Origin: Dakarella massiliensis
GTDB taxonomy: Bacteria > Pseudomonadota > Gammaproteobacteria > Burkholderiales > Burkholderiaceae_F
NCBI RefSeq assembly: GCF_001182045.1
Contig: NZ_CVTY01000004.1
Span: 1 to 64,000 of the forward strand
DNA: 64,000 nt
Direction of reading: 5' to 3'
Positions 40,957 through 50,115 of the stretch are shown piece after piece (positions within the stretch are counted from its first letter, which is position 1; every line of letters begins with the position of its first letter). The position numbers were made by a program, and so were the translations under genes. The notes beneath the pieces are model-generated. The model made no database searches. It was not told the DNA's origin and was given only the letters and a program-made list of their open reading frames with translations.

Positions 40957-41952
40957 TTGTCCGAACCGAATACCAAGAGAACCCCTCTGAAAATCTATCT
41001 CGCCCAGCCCCGCGGGTTCTGCGCGGGTGTTGACCGGGCTATCGCGATTGTTGAGCGGGCGCTGCTCGTTTACGGCCGCCCGATCTATGTGCGGCATGAG
41101 ATTGTCCATAACCGGACCGTGGTGGAAAACCTGAGAAGCCGCGGAGCGATCTTTATTGATGATCTCTCTGAAGTGCCGGACGGCGCGACGCTTGTCTTCT
41201 CAGCGCACGGTGTCCCAAAGTCAGTGGAAGAGGAGGCCGCTAGACGCGGTTTCCGCGTGTTTGACGCCACGTGTCCCCTTGTCACCAAGGTGCACCGTGA
41301 GGTCGCCCGGATGCGGGATGCCGGCTATACGGTCGTGATGATCGGGCATAAGGGGCACCCTGAAGTTGAAGGGACCGTAGGACAGGTTGAGGATGGCATT
41401 CTCGTTGTGGAGGATGAGGCGGACGTTGAAGCGCTTCAGGTACCGGATCCTGAGAAGGTCGCTTATGTGACCCAGACCACGCTTTCTCTCGATGACTCGC
41501 AGCACCTTGCGGAGACGCTGAAGAAGCGCTTCCCGCATATCGTGCAGCCGAAGAAAGCGGATATCTGCTACGCCACGCAGAACCGCCAGGATGCCGTGAA
41601 AGAGCTCGCGCAGCACGTGGATATCGTGCTGGTGATCGGAAGCTCCACGAGTTCCAACTCAAACCGCCTCAGAGAAGTGGCGGAACGCTATCACGTGCCG
41701 GCGTACCTCGTTGATACAGCGGAAGACGTGGATCCTGCCTGGCTCAGCGGCCGTCACCGTGTCGGTGTGACAGCCGGAGCGTCGGCCCCGGAGCCGCTTG
41801 TGGCCGAACTCGTTGAACGGCTGAAGGGACTCGCCGAAACAGAAATTGTGCCCCTTGAAGGCGTCAAGGAGAATATGGCGTTCCCGCTCCCGAAGGGGCT
41901 ATGGCAGAAGGATGTGGACGCGGCGCTCGCAGCGAAGGGCCGAACAGAATGA
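40957..41952 (+). CDS. ispH: 4-hydroxy-3-methylbut-2-enyl diphosphate reductase
   Basis: 331 residues from a TTG start with TGGAGG upstream. Last step of the MEP isoprenoid pathway, feeding IspB. Iron-sulfur enzyme with the three cluster cysteines in [23 protein letters not shown] and [11 protein letters not shown], and the catalytic Glu and Thr region YVTQTTLS. Its stop overlaps the start of the alkyltransferase-like gene (ATGA). Confidence 0.97.
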   Translation: MSEPNTKRTPLKIYLAQPRGFCAGVDRAIAIVERALLVYGRPIYVRHEIVHNRTVVENLRSRGAIFIDDLSEVPDGATLVFSAHGVPKSVEEEAARRGFRVFDATCPLVTKVHREVARMRDAGYTVVMIGHKGHPEVEGTVGQVEDGILVVEDEADVEALQVPDPEKVAYVTQTTLSLDDSQHLAETLKKRFPHIVQPKKADICYATQNRQDAVKELAQHVDIVLVIGSSTSSNSNRLREVAERYHVPAYLVDTAEDVDPAWLSGRHRVGVTAGASAPEPLVAELVERLKGLAETEIVPLEGVKENMAFPLPKGLWQKDVDAALAAKGRTE

Positions 41953-42452
41953 CGGAAGCCGGGTATCGGGAGAAAATCCTGTGGCGCCGCGCGGCGTTTG
42001 TGCTCCGGTCCGATGCGGCGGGCGGTCTCCTTTCAATCAGCGCTCTGCGAAGGGAAGCGGCTGATGACATTCAGAACGCGCTCCCGCCGCGGGGAAGCCG
42101 GGCGGCGGACGCTGCTGAAGCTCTTCGGATCTACCTGGACGAGCCTGAGACTCTGGCCCCCGAAAAATGGCTTTCGGAACCCGTGATTCTTTCGCTTCCC
42201 GACGCTGTTCAGGAAGCGCTCCGCGCAGTATCCCGGATTCCCTTCAGTGAAACCGCTGCGGCGGGAGATCTGGGGATTCCGGCGGCATCCGTAATGGATG
42301 CTGTGGCGCTTAACCCGCTTTTCCCGCTGATTCCCACCTACCGGCTTGAAGATGTCGCCACAGAAGCGGGACCGCGCCATAATGACGGACTCTGGATCTG
42401 CGGGGATCTTCGGGAACTTGAGAAATCGTCCCCTGTCCGCTGGTGGTACTAG
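41949..42452 (+). CDS. degenerate alkyltransferase-like protein (MGMT/Ogt fold)
   Basis: 167 residues from ATG 41949, which overlaps the ispH stop. The layout follows O6-alkylguanine-DNA alkyltransferases: an N-terminal part ending [15 protein letters not shown], a linker, then [13 protein letters not shown] (compare VW..L..IPYGET) and [15 protein letters not shown], which matches the active-site segment NPxPxxIPCHRVV. The acceptor Cys of PCHR is Thr130 and the His is Tyr131. The arginine-finger stretch (GRPGAARAVG-like) is also altered, to [10 protein letters not shown]. So it cannot accept alkyl groups as the known enzymes do. It may be an ATL-type damage sensor, although known ATLs have Trp in place of Cys, or a decaying gene. 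The assignment rests on motif reading only. Confidence 0.6.
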   Translation: MTEAGYREKILWRRAAFVLRSDAAGGLLSISALRREAADDIQNALPPRGSRAADAAEALRIYLDEPETLAPEKWLSEPVILSLPDAVQEALRAVSRIPFSETAAAGDLGIPAASVMDAVALNPLFPLIPTYRLEDVATEAGPRHNDGLWICGDLRELEKSSPVRWWY

Positions 42453-42513
42453 TGGGAAAGGCGCTTCGGGTTTCCGCCCCGGCCTGAAATAACACGCAAG
42501 CAGGAAGGAAAAG

Positions 42514-43011
42514 ATGGCAAAAGAGAAGCATGTGAGCGCGACGCCCGCAACCGACTGGCTTAAGGCGCACAAAGTCAATTTCAAGCTCCATACGTACGAC
42601 TTCGTTCCGCACGGCGGTACAACCCAGGGTGCCAAGGAACTGGGAATCGATAATCACGTGATGATCAAGACGCTCATCATGGAGGACGAAAACGCCGAGC
42701 CGCTCGTGATTCTGATGCATGGTGACTGCGAGGTTTCCACGAAGAATCTTGCGCGCCAGGTGGGAAGAAAACACATTGCTCCATGCACGCCAGAACAGGC
42801 ACAGAGAAATTCGGGCTATTTTGTCGGCGGTACGAGTCCCTTTGGAACCCGAAAGAGAATGCCGATCTATGTGCAGAGAACGGTGTCTGAGCTACCGGTG
42901 ATTTATATCAATGGCGGCCGGCGCGGCGTTGTGGCCGAGATGGCGGGCAGTGTGCTGGTGGATGTGCTAGGCGCTACGCCTGTGGACGTGGCGAATCCGA
43001 AGGATGAATAG
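42514..43011 (+). CDS. ybaK: Cys-tRNA(Pro)/Cys-tRNA(Cys) deacylase YbaK type
   Basis: 165 residues. YbaK/ProX-like trans-editing domain that clears mischarged Cys-tRNA(Pro). The segment VMIKTLIMEDENAEPLVILM contains the conserved Lys of the family. GGTSPFGTRKRMPIYV and INGGRRG are characteristic. The ribosome site AGGAAGG lies upstream. It shares a bidirectional terminator with convergent tsaD. Confidence 0.92.
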   Translation: MAKEKHVSATPATDWLKAHKVNFKLHTYDFVPHGGTTQGAKELGIDNHVMIKTLIMEDENAEPLVILMHGDCEVSTKNLARQVGRKHIAPCTPEQAQRNSGYFVGGTSPFGTRKRMPIYVQRTVSELPVIYINGGRRGVVAEMAGSVLVDVLGATPVDVANPKDE

Positions 43012-43025
43012 TTTTCTGAGGATCG

Positions 43026-43067
43026 AAAAAAGAATGGGGAAGGCGAAAAGCCTTCCCCATTTTCTTT
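43026..43067. terminator. bidirectional terminator between ybaK and tsaD
   Basis: Perfect 12-bp stem AATGGGGAAGGC / GCCTTCCCCATT (43033-43044 / 43050-43061) with A- and T-runs on both sides. Confidence 0.9.
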
Positions 43068-43085
43068 GAGACATACGATTGCCGA

Positions 43086-44138
43086 TCAAGCAGTCTGATC
43101 TGGGTGCGCCGCTTCGGTCAGAGTCCATCGGGGTTTGGCAGAGAATGACCAGCGCTTCCGGCACGCGTCAAGTTCTTCAGGCGTCATCGCCTGGAGCCGC
43201 TTAAGGCCTGCGATAGCGATCATGGCGCCGTTATCCGTACAGAGGGAAAGGGGCGGGAAGAAGATCTTTCCGTGACGCTTTTCCACTTCCTGAGTCAAGC
43301 GGGCGCGAAGCTGTTTATTGGCGCTCACGCCGCCGGCGACGACGAGAGAGTTGAGTCGGGTCTTCTTAAGCGCGCGAACAGCCTTGGCGGCAAGCACGTC
43401 AGTGACGGCATCCACAAACGCTCGGGCCACGTTGGCGCGGAACTGAGGATCCTCAGGGTTTGGAGCCTTTGTGACAGCATTCAGCACAGCGGTCTTAAGA
43501 CCGGAGAAACTCATATTGAGATCCGGCGAATGCATCATGGGGCGAGGAAGCTCGATCGCGCCTGACACGCCCTTTTCAGCAAGAGCGGAGACCCCGGGGC
43601 CGCCCGGGTAGCACATGCCGAGAAGCTGAGCGGTTTTATCAAACGCCTCACCGGCGGCGTCATCCAGCGTTTCACCAAGGAGTTCGTAGCTTCCGAACTT
43701 CTGCACACGCATGAACTGCGTATGGCCGCCGGACACCAGCAGAGCGACAAAGGGGAAACGGGGAGCGGGATCCGCGAGAAGAGAGGCCAGGAGGTGTCCC
43801 TCGAGGTGATGAACGCCGATCACCGGGATGCCGAGCGCATAGCCGATCGCGTGAGCGACCGAAATACCAACGAGCAACGCACCCGCAAGACCAGGGCCCT
43901 CGGTCACGGCGATAGCGCCAAGGTCAGCGCGGGTCTTTCCAGCCTCTTCCAGCACTTCATCAGTCAGTGCTAGAACGCGGCGGATATGGTCGCGGCTGGC
44001 AAGTTCAGGCACAACACCGCCATAGGCGCGGTGCATGTCGATCTGCGTATGGATGCGATGGGCAAGCAGCCCCTTCTCCGAATCGATGAGGGCGGTGCCC
44101 GTTTCATCGCAGGAGGATTCAATACCAAGAATTAGCAT
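43086..44138 (-). CDS. tsaD: tRNA N6-threonylcarbamoyladenosine transferase TsaD
   Basis: 350 residues. Catalytic subunit for t6A37. ASKHA fold beginning [15 protein letters not shown]. The metal-binding histidines are in [13 protein letters not shown] (HxxxH), followed by [11 protein letters not shown] and [12 protein letters not shown]. TsaB, TsaC and TsaE are not in the window. Divergent from rpsU, the classical tsaD/rpsU arrangement. Confidence 0.97.
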   Translation of the reverse strand: MLILGIESSCDETGTALIDSEKGLLAHRIHTQIDMHRAYGGVVPELASRDHIRRVLALTDEVLEEAGKTRADLGAIAVTEGPGLAGALLVGISVAHAIGYALGIPVIGVHHLEGHLLASLLADPAPRFPFVALLVSGGHTQFMRVQKFGSYELLGETLDDAAGEAFDKTAQLLGMCYPGGPGVSALAEKGVSGAIELPRPMMHSPDLNMSFSGLKTAVLNAVTKAPNPEDPQFRANVARAFVDAVTDVLAAKAVRALKKTRLNSLVVAGGVSANKQLRARLTQEVEKRHGKIFFPPLSLCTDNGAMIAIAGLKRLQAMTPEELDACRKRWSFSAKPRWTLTEAAHPDQTA

Positions 44139-44254
44139 GACGCTTATTTTAGTGAAGAGTTGGTGAGCTAATTTACCTCAGACGGCGAGAGACCGGGCTG
44201 AGAGAACAGAGGGGCAGCCGTGAGACTTCTGAAATGAAGGAAAGCCCTATTCAC

Positions 44255-44283
44255 TATACAAACGTTTCTATTTATGAGATAAT
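44255..44283 (+). promoter_or_regulatory. candidate rpsU promoter
   Basis: Extended -10 TGAGATAAT (TGn at 44275-44277, GATAAT 44278-44283) with TATACA at 44255-44260, a 4-of-6 match to TTGACA at 17-bp spacing. It lies about 100 bp before rpsU. Confidence 0.55.
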
Positions 44284-44386
44284 CCAAGACTTGCTGTTTC
44301 TATTCAAACTTTTTGCTGAATTGCGAAACAGTGTTTTTAACTTTTTGGGAAAACACACTTCCCTTTTTTAATCAAGGTTTTACTCA

Positions 44387-44599
44387 ATGCCTACCATTCG
44401 CGTTAAAGAAAACGAACCCTTTGAAGTTGCCCTTCGCCGCTTCAAGCGCACCATCGAAAAGTCTGGCCTCCTCACCGAGCTCCGTGCCCGTGAGTTCTAC
44501 GAGAAGCCGACCGCTGAGCGCAAGCGCAAGAAGGCTGCCGCCATCAAGCGTCACTACAAGCGTCTGCGCAGCATGATGCTGCCGAAGAAGCTGTACTAA
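44387..44599 (+). CDS. rpsU: 30S ribosomal protein S21
   Basis: 70 residues, highly basic. [20 protein letters not shown] at the start, then [20 protein letters not shown], typical of S21. Needed for translation initiation by base-pairing of mRNA with 16S. First gene of the rpsU-yqeY-dnaG-rpoD cluster. Confidence 0.98.
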   Translation: MPTIRVKENEPFEVALRRFKRTIEKSGLLTELRAREFYEKPTAERKRKKAAAIKRHYKRLRSMMLPKKLY

Positions 44600-44667
44600 T
44601 TCTTTTTTAGTGATGATGACAGGCTCATTCACGTGAGCCGCCAGCTGTTGTTTCAGGTCAAATAAAG

Positions 44668-45117
44668 ATGACTCTTAGAGAACAGATCCAGTCCGATATG
44701 AAAGATGCCATGCGTGCGCATGACGCTGCAAAGCTGAACGCAATCCGCATGCTTTGGTCCTCGGTGAAGCAGAAAGAGGTTGATGAGCGCATTACGGCTG
44801 ATGACTCCGTCATCACCGCCATCATTGCGAAGGCAGTGAAGGAGCGCCACGACTCGATCGAGCAGTACCGCAAGGGCGGACGTGAAGATCTGGCAGCCAA
44901 GGAGCAGGGTGAGATTGATGTTTTCACCGCTTATCTCCCGAAGCCGCTCTCAGAAGAAGAAATCAATCAGGTGATTGATGAAGCTATCGCGAACGCCGGC
45001 GTTTCCGGTATGGCCGCGATGGGCAAAGTGATGGGCCTCGTCAAGCCCAAGCTCACGGGGCGCGCAGATATGAGCAAGGTCTCTGCTGCGATCCGCGCGA
45101 AGCTGCTCCAGAAATAA
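44668..45117 (+). CDS. yqeY: GatB/YqeY domain protein
   Basis: 149 residues. Matches the free-standing YqeY family, related to the tRNA-binding tail domain of GatB: LREQIQSDMKDAMRAHDAAK, IRMLWSSVKQKEVDER, and GKVMGLVKPKLTGRADMSKV at the end. Molecular role unproven. Commonly found between rpsU and dnaG in betaproteobacteria. Confidence 0.95.
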   Translation: MTLREQIQSDMKDAMRAHDAAKLNAIRMLWSSVKQKEVDERITADDSVITAIIAKAVKERHDSIEQYRKGGREDLAAKEQGEIDVFTAYLPKPLSEEEINQVIDEAIANAGVSGMAAMGKVMGLVKPKLTGRADMSKVSAAIRAKLLQK

Positions 45118-45221
45118 CAAGAAGAATTTGGCGGGCCGCGGTTCGCGGCCCTCAATCATCCATTAACGCATTGAGTTGCTCCGGGTAAAGGAGGTGTTTC
45201 CACCCGTGAGCGAGAAAAAAG

Positions 45222-45264
45222 AACGCCCGGAGACCATAGGTTCATCCGGGCGTTTCGTTTTTTT
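45222..45264 (+). terminator. terminator between yqeY and dnaG
   Basis: Perfect stem AACGCCCGGA (45222-45231) / TCCGGGCGTT (45245-45254) with loop 13 and tail TTCGTTTTTTT. It separates rpsU-yqeY from dnaG, so the ribosomal gene can be expressed far more than primase. Confidence 0.88.
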
Positions 45265-45315
45265 GTAATCTGTGTACTGTAATCAGACCTTAGCCGAATT
45301 TTCAAAGGATCCGTG

Positions 45316-47181
45316 ATGATTCCTGAGTCGTTTATCAAAGACCTCCTGGATCGGGTGGATATTGTCGATGTCGTTTCCCCGTATGTGAGCCTGAAGAAGA
45401 AGGGGATCAACTGGTTTGGACTTTGTCCTTTCCACCATGAGAAAACAGGATCCTTTTCCGTTAACCAGAATAAGCAGTTCTTCAAGTGTTTCGGCTGCGG
45501 AGCGCATGGCAACGCTGTGGGCTTTCTTATGCAGTACAAAGGCATCACCTACCCGGAGGCGATCCGGGAACTTGCTCAGAGCGTGGGGCTTCCCGTGCCG
45601 GAAGAGCGAGGTGAAAGAAAGCGCCGTGAAAGAAGCGAGTCGCTTTCCGATCTGATGCTGAAGGCGCAGAACTTCTATATTGCGGAACTCGCGAAGTCCC
45701 AGATTGGGCTCTCTTACCTGAAAGAGCGGCAGATCAGTGAGGCAACGCGGCAGAAATTCGGTCTCGGCTATTCGCCGGATAACTGGCAGGCGCTCGAAGC
45801 GGTTTTTGGCGAGAAATACAGCTCAAAAGCGCTGGAGGACTGCGGCCTTGCGATCACGAAAGACGGTCACCGCTATGACCGTTTCCGCGGCCGTGTGATG
45901 TTCCCGATCCGTAATCCGAGAGGGCAGGTGATTGGTTTTGGCGCTCGGGTGATTGGAAAAGGAGAACCGAAGTATCTGAACAGTCCGGAAACCGATATCT
46001 TCAAGAAAGGTCAGGAAGTCTATGGTCTGTGGGAGGGACGGGAAGCGATCCGCAAGGCTGGCCGCGCCATTGTGTGCGAAGGCTATATGGACGTGATTCA
46101 GCTCTCTCAGGCTGGGTTTGGCGAAGCCGTGGCGGCACTTGGCACGGCAATCGGTGAAGCGCACATCAGGAAGCTTTTTAAGATCGTGCCCCAGATTATC
46201 TTCTCCTTTGATGGTGATGATGCCGGGCGCCATGCGGCGCGGCGGGCTCTCGAGCAGGCACTCCCTGTAATTACGGATACGCAGGAAGCGAGATTTATTC
46301 TCCTCCCTCCTGAGCATGATCCGGACAGTCTGATCAAAGCAGAGGGGCCCGAAGCGTATGAGCGCGAAATCCAGCACTCTTTTCCGCTTTCAACGTTCTT
46401 TATCGATTCACTGAAAGCCGGAAAGTCGATGGGAACCCCTGAAGGACGTTCTCAGTTCCTCGCGGAAGCAAAGCCGCTTCTTCTCTCTATGAAAGAAGCG
46501 CCGATGCTGCGTCAGCAGCTGATTGGCAGTATTGGTCTTGTTGTCCGGATGGAGCCCGCGGAAATCTGCAGTCTTATTGGCATTCCTTTTGCCGCTGCGG
46601 TAAAGAGCGCCCCGGCAGAGCGTCGGCGGAATTTCTTCCCGGTGAGAGGGCGTGGTGCAGGCAGTACGGGCCGTTCTATGGCAGGAGGCGCTCTTCCGGT
46701 TCTGGATCTTCGGGATCGTATGCTTCGCTCGTTTTTCGCCTGGCCCAGTCTCTTCAAAGAGTTCCAGAGCGATATTGAAGAGCATATGACCGGGAGTCAT
46801 CTGGCCGGAGATCAGAAGATTCTTGAAGCCTGGCGCGCGGCCATGGGGGGTGAGGACCAGGAGGAGAGAGGTTCGGTCGATTCTCTCACTACCGGTACTC
46901 TGGTCCAGCTTCTGGCCGGCAGCCAGTACAGTGATGAGTACAGCAAGATTGCTTCAGAGGAGATGTCCGTCGGAACGCCGAAGGATGTCGCGCGGCGGGA
47001 AATCCGCACCGCTTTTCTGAAAATAGCGCTGGATGAGGTGAGATTCCGACTGGATGAGGTAGCTTCCGCGGAGGTGTTTGATGCAGAGCTTTATCACGGT
47101 CTGCAGACCCGCCTGAAGCAGCTGGGGACTGCGCTCAAACAGGCCGCAGCGGAAGACGTTCCGCTGCCGGGTCAGGGTTAA
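45316..47181 (+). CDS. dnaG: DNA primase
   Basis: 621 residues from ATG 45316 (AAGGA six bases before; a GTG at 45313 is immediately adjacent). The N-terminal CHC2 zinc finger has CPFHHEKTGSFSV then CFGCGAHGNA. The TOPRIM core has AIVCEGYMDVIQL and FSFDGDDAGRHAA. The C-terminal helicase-binding domain starts at about 480 after an Arg/Gly-rich linker (about 445-465). Makes the primers for replication. Confidence 0.97.
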   Translation: MIPESFIKDLLDRVDIVDVVSPYVSLKKKGINWFGLCPFHHEKTGSFSVNQNKQFFKCFGCGAHGNAVGFLMQYKGITYPEAIRELAQSVGLPVPEERGERKRRERSESLSDLMLKAQNFYIAELAKSQIGLSYLKERQISEATRQKFGLGYSPDNWQALEAVFGEKYSSKALEDCGLAITKDGHRYDRFRGRVMFPIRNPRGQVIGFGARVIGKGEPKYLNSPETDIFKKGQEVYGLWEGREAIRKAGRAIVCEGYMDVIQLSQAGFGEAVAALGTAIGEAHIRKLFKIVPQIIFSFDGDDAGRHAARRALEQALPVITDTQEARFILLPPEHDPDSLIKAEGPEAYEREIQHSFPLSTFFIDSLKAGKSMGTPEGRSQFLAEAKPLLLSMKEAPMLRQQLIGSIGLVVRMEPAEICSLIGIPFAAAVKSAPAERRRNFFPVRGRGAGSTGRSMAGGALPVLDLRDRMLRSFFAWPSLFKEFQSDIEEHMTGSHLAGDQKILEAWRAAMGGEDQEERGSVDSLTTGTLVQLLAGSQYSDEYSKIASEEMSVGTPKDVARREIRTAFLKIALDEVRFRLDEVASAEVFDAELYHGLQTRLKQLGTALKQAAAEDVPLPGQG

Positions 47182-47214
47182 TACTCGAGATTTCGAGACT
47201 TGTCAAGTGGTCTG

Positions 47215-47540
47215 TGCTATCATTTTGATCAACTAGGCCCGCAGAAAGGCAACACTGTTTGCACTTTTGTACGGGGGCGCCCAGGAGACACATACTAGTC
47301 GGAGGCGTCAGTAACACATTGACTTTCCAGATAGATCCTGTGCCGCAGGGAAACCGATGAGAGGAATCCGGCTCTTGCCGGATCAGTGTTTCCCATTATC
47401 ACAGAGGCCAGATATCTGGATTCAGGGTATTGATGTGACTGTTGCAGGAATACCCGCCGCTAAAAGCTGCAGTGCCGGAATGGCTCTCACCGCGGGAACC
47501 CGTGTGGCTGCGCTTGCCTTGAAAAAACATTGGAACAGAA
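47215..47540 (+). promoter_or_regulatory. promoter and structured leader of the first sigma-70 gene
   Basis: The roughly 360-bp gap after dnaG. An extended -10 TGCTATCAT is at 47215-47223 without a clear -35. The leader has a nested structure: outer stem GGGAAAC (47348-47354) / GTTTCCC (47388-47394) around an inner 7-bp hairpin ATCCGGC-TCTT-GCCGGAT (47366-47383). This gives rpoD its own start point apart from dnaG. No small gene is convincing here. Confidence 0.5.
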
Positions 47541-49841
47541 ATGGCAACTAACAAAAAGTCGTCTAAAACCACTCAGAAAGGCAAAGCGGCTCAGGCTGCG
47601 CAGCCTGAAGTCGTCTACCTGATTCCCGAAGCCGAACTGAAACAGATGAAGCCTGAAGGAAAAGCGCCGGAAGCGGCTGCTGATGAGTGGGTGTTCCTCA
47701 TTTCCGAAGAAGAGTTCAAGGCGGCTTCTGCCGAAGCCGCTGGTGACGCTCAGCCATCAGAAACTGAGAAGAAGGCCGCTGCTCCCAAAAAGGCAAAGAC
47801 AAAGACCAAGGCGAAATCCAAGGCCGCGAAGAAATCCGGAAAGGCTGATGACACTGACAGTTCGGATGACGATGTCGTCGGTGTCGACAGCGATGACGAG
47901 AATTCGGATGATGATGAGGCTGTGAGAATTGCCGAAGAGGCGCTCACCAAGCAGCCTAAGCGCCGCCGCGGCCGCGGTGCTTCCAAGCTCGCCCGCGAAA
48001 AGGCGATGAAGGAAGCTATCGCGAAGTCCTATCACGCGAAGGAAGAAGGCGCGGAAGAGCGTCAGACCAAATGGCGCGCTCTGATCAAGCTTGGCCGTGA
48101 CCGCGGGTATCTCACGTACGCTGAACTGAATGACTATCTGCCTGAGACCATGGTGGAGCAGGACGATATCGATCAGGTGGTGGCCACACTCTCTGACCTG
48201 AATATTCAGGTCTTTGACCAGGCACCGGACGCAGAATCGATGCTCCTGAACGATAACGCCGTCACGGATTCGGACAGTGATGATGAAGCCGATGCCGCCC
48301 TCTCCTCAATGGACGGAGAATTCGGCCGCACGACGGATCCGGTCCGCATGTACATGCGCGAAATGGGTTCTGTCGAACTGCTCACGCGTGAAGGTGAAAT
48401 CGCCATTGCCCGTCGTATTGAAGACGGTCTCGGGCACATGGTGACTGCCATTTCCACAAGTCCGACGACGATCCGCGAGATTCTAGCTGATGCCAAACGT
48501 ATCCGCGAAGGCACGCTCTCGATTGACGAAGTCGTTGACGGCATCAACGACCCTGAGAACGAGAAGAAGGACGACTTCGCTGATATCGGCGCTTCCGGCA
48601 TGACCGCGGGGCAGCTTGAAGAACTGAAGGAACGCGTTCTGAAGATTTTTGACCGCGTCGGCAAGCAGTTTGAAGAGATTAAGGCGATTTATGAGCGTGA
48701 TCGTTCCCGCTCTCCGGCTTTTATTGAGAAGCAGGAAGAGATCCGCAAGGAACTTTCTCAGGTCCGATTCACGGCAAAGGCTGTTGACCGTCTCTGCGGG
48801 ACGCTTCGTAAGACGATTGAGCAGATCCGTAATATCGAGAAAGAGATCAAGGGACTGGCTGTTGACCGCTCTGGCATTGACCTCAATTTCTTCCTCTCTG
48901 ACTTCATGAAGCATGAGACGGATCTCAACTGGGGCAAGCGCCTGCTGGAATCCGGCAAGCCTTTCGTTCCGGTGTTCCGCCGCAATCTTCCGGCAATTGA
49001 GCAGCTGCAGCAGCGCCTGATTGATATGGAAGTGGAAGCGCTGCTTCCGATCCAGGATCTCCGCGACATCTATAAGCAGATGGCGACCGGTGAGGCCAAG
49101 GCCCGGAACGCGAAGAAGGAGATGACGGAAGCGAACCTTCGACTCGTGATCTCTATTGCTAAGAAGTACACGAACCGCGGTCTGCAGTTCCTCGATCTGA
49201 TCCAGGAAGGCAACGTCGGTCTCATGAAAGCGGTCGATAAGTTTGAATACCGCCGCGGCTATAAGTTCTCGACCTATGCCACCTGGTGGATCCGTCAGGC
49301 GATCACCCGTTCTATTGCGGACCAGGCACGCACCATCCGTATTCCGGTTCACATGATCGAAACCATCAATAAGATGAACCGCATCACGCGTCAGGTGCTT
49401 CAGGAAACGGGTCAGGAACCGGATCCCTCGGAACTCGCCGAAAAAATGCAGATTCCTGAGGATAAGATTCGCCGGATTCTGAAGATCGCGAAGGAACCGA
49501 TCTCAATGGAAACGCCGATCGGAGATGACGAGGATTCGCATCTTGGGGACTTCCTCGAGGATACTGAGACTGAAGCGCCGGCGGAAGCCGCTCAGAATGA
49601 AAATCTCGAAGAGGCCATCAAGCAGGTTCTTGACAGTCTGACCCCGCGCGAAGCGAAGGTGCTTCGTATGCGTTTTGGTATCGAGATGTCGAGTGATCAC
49701 ACGCTCGAAGAAGTTGGTAAGCAGTTCGATGTGACCCGCGAACGGATCCGCCAGATTGAAGCAAAGGCTCTCCGCAAGCTGCGCCACCCCTCACGCTCCG
49801 ATAAACTGAAGAGTTTCATCGACGGAGAGGATAAGAAGTAG
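47541..49841 (+). CDS. rpoD: RNA polymerase sigma factor RpoD (housekeeping, copy 1)
   Basis: 766 residues. An acidic/Lys-rich N-terminal extension (1-160) is followed by region 1.1 (about 165-235), region 1.2 ([19 protein letters not shown]), the non-conserved insert, region 2 ([39 protein letters not shown]), region 3.2 ([17 protein letters not shown]) and region 4 ([20 protein letters not shown]). Regions 2.3-2.4 and 4.2 read like E. coli RpoD, so it should recognise standard -10/-35 promoters. Downstream of dnaG, as usual, and 274 bp before a second full-length paralogue. Confidence 0.97.
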   Translation: MATNKKSSKTTQKGKAAQAAQPEVVYLIPEAELKQMKPEGKAPEAAADEWVFLISEEEFKAASAEAAGDAQPSETEKKAAAPKKAKTKTKAKSKAAKKSGKADDTDSSDDDVVGVDSDDENSDDDEAVRIAEEALTKQPKRRRGRGASKLAREKAMKEAIAKSYHAKEEGAEERQTKWRALIKLGRDRGYLTYAELNDYLPETMVEQDDIDQVVATLSDLNIQVFDQAPDAESMLLNDNAVTDSDSDDEADAALSSMDGEFGRTTDPVRMYMREMGSVELLTREGEIAIARRIEDGLGHMVTAISTSPTTIREILADAKRIREGTLSIDEVVDGINDPENEKKDDFADIGASGMTAGQLEELKERVLKIFDRVGKQFEEIKAIYERDRSRSPAFIEKQEEIRKELSQVRFTAKAVDRLCGTLRKTIEQIRNIEKEIKGLAVDRSGIDLNFFLSDFMKHETDLNWGKRLLESGKPFVPVFRRNLPAIEQLQQRLIDMEVEALLPIQDLRDIYKQMATGEAKARNAKKEMTEANLRLVISIAKKYTNRGLQFLDLIQEGNVGLMKAVDKFEYRRGYKFSTYATWWIRQAITRSIADQARTIRIPVHMIETINKMNRITRQVLQETGQEPDPSELAEKMQIPEDKIRRILKIAKEPISMETPIGDDEDSHLGDFLEDTETEAPAEAAQNENLEEAIKQVLDSLTPREAKVLRMRFGIEMSSDHTLEEVGKQFDVTRERIRQIEAKALRKLRHPSRSDKLKSFIDGEDKK

Positions 49842-50115
49842 CACGTCGCCTACTCAGGCGGAATTCCCCGGAAAGCGGGGTGAAAGCAGGGCATTCATTT
49901 TTATTCTATTTTGTCAATCAGGATAGAAACGGGTCGGATACGGTCGCAGAGAATCCGCTCTTAGTTTATGCTGTCACTCCCTTTCGACAATTACAGCTCC
50001 TGAGTTGTGCAGGAGCAGAAAAATTTCATTTTTACGCTGCCCCGTGAGCCGGCTAAGCCGGATCTCCGGCGCTGCGGCGTGAATTTTCCGCCTCCAGGCG
50101 GAATAAAAATGCTGG
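49842..50115 (+). promoter_or_regulatory. leader region between the two sigma-70 genes
   Basis: A 274-bp gap holding several hairpins: CCCCG/CGGGG at 49867-49880 without a T-tract, GCTCCTG/CAGGAGC at 49996-50016, a GC-rich one around 50047-50070, and TTCCGCCT/AGGCGGAA at 50086-50103. The 3' arm of the last one contains GGCGGA, the only Shine-Dalgarno-like sequence before the second gene. A short frame from ATG 50109 (11 codons, to TAA 50144) overlaps the chosen start. Translational control is plausible but unproven. Confidence 0.45.

Noticed and set aside
45186..45267. AAAGGAGGTG, a near-perfect anti-16S match, before a 20-codon frame from GTG 45206
   Set aside because: The spacing is 10-11 bases, the frame runs through the yqeY-dnaG terminator and has no conserved look. 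Kept only as a note.
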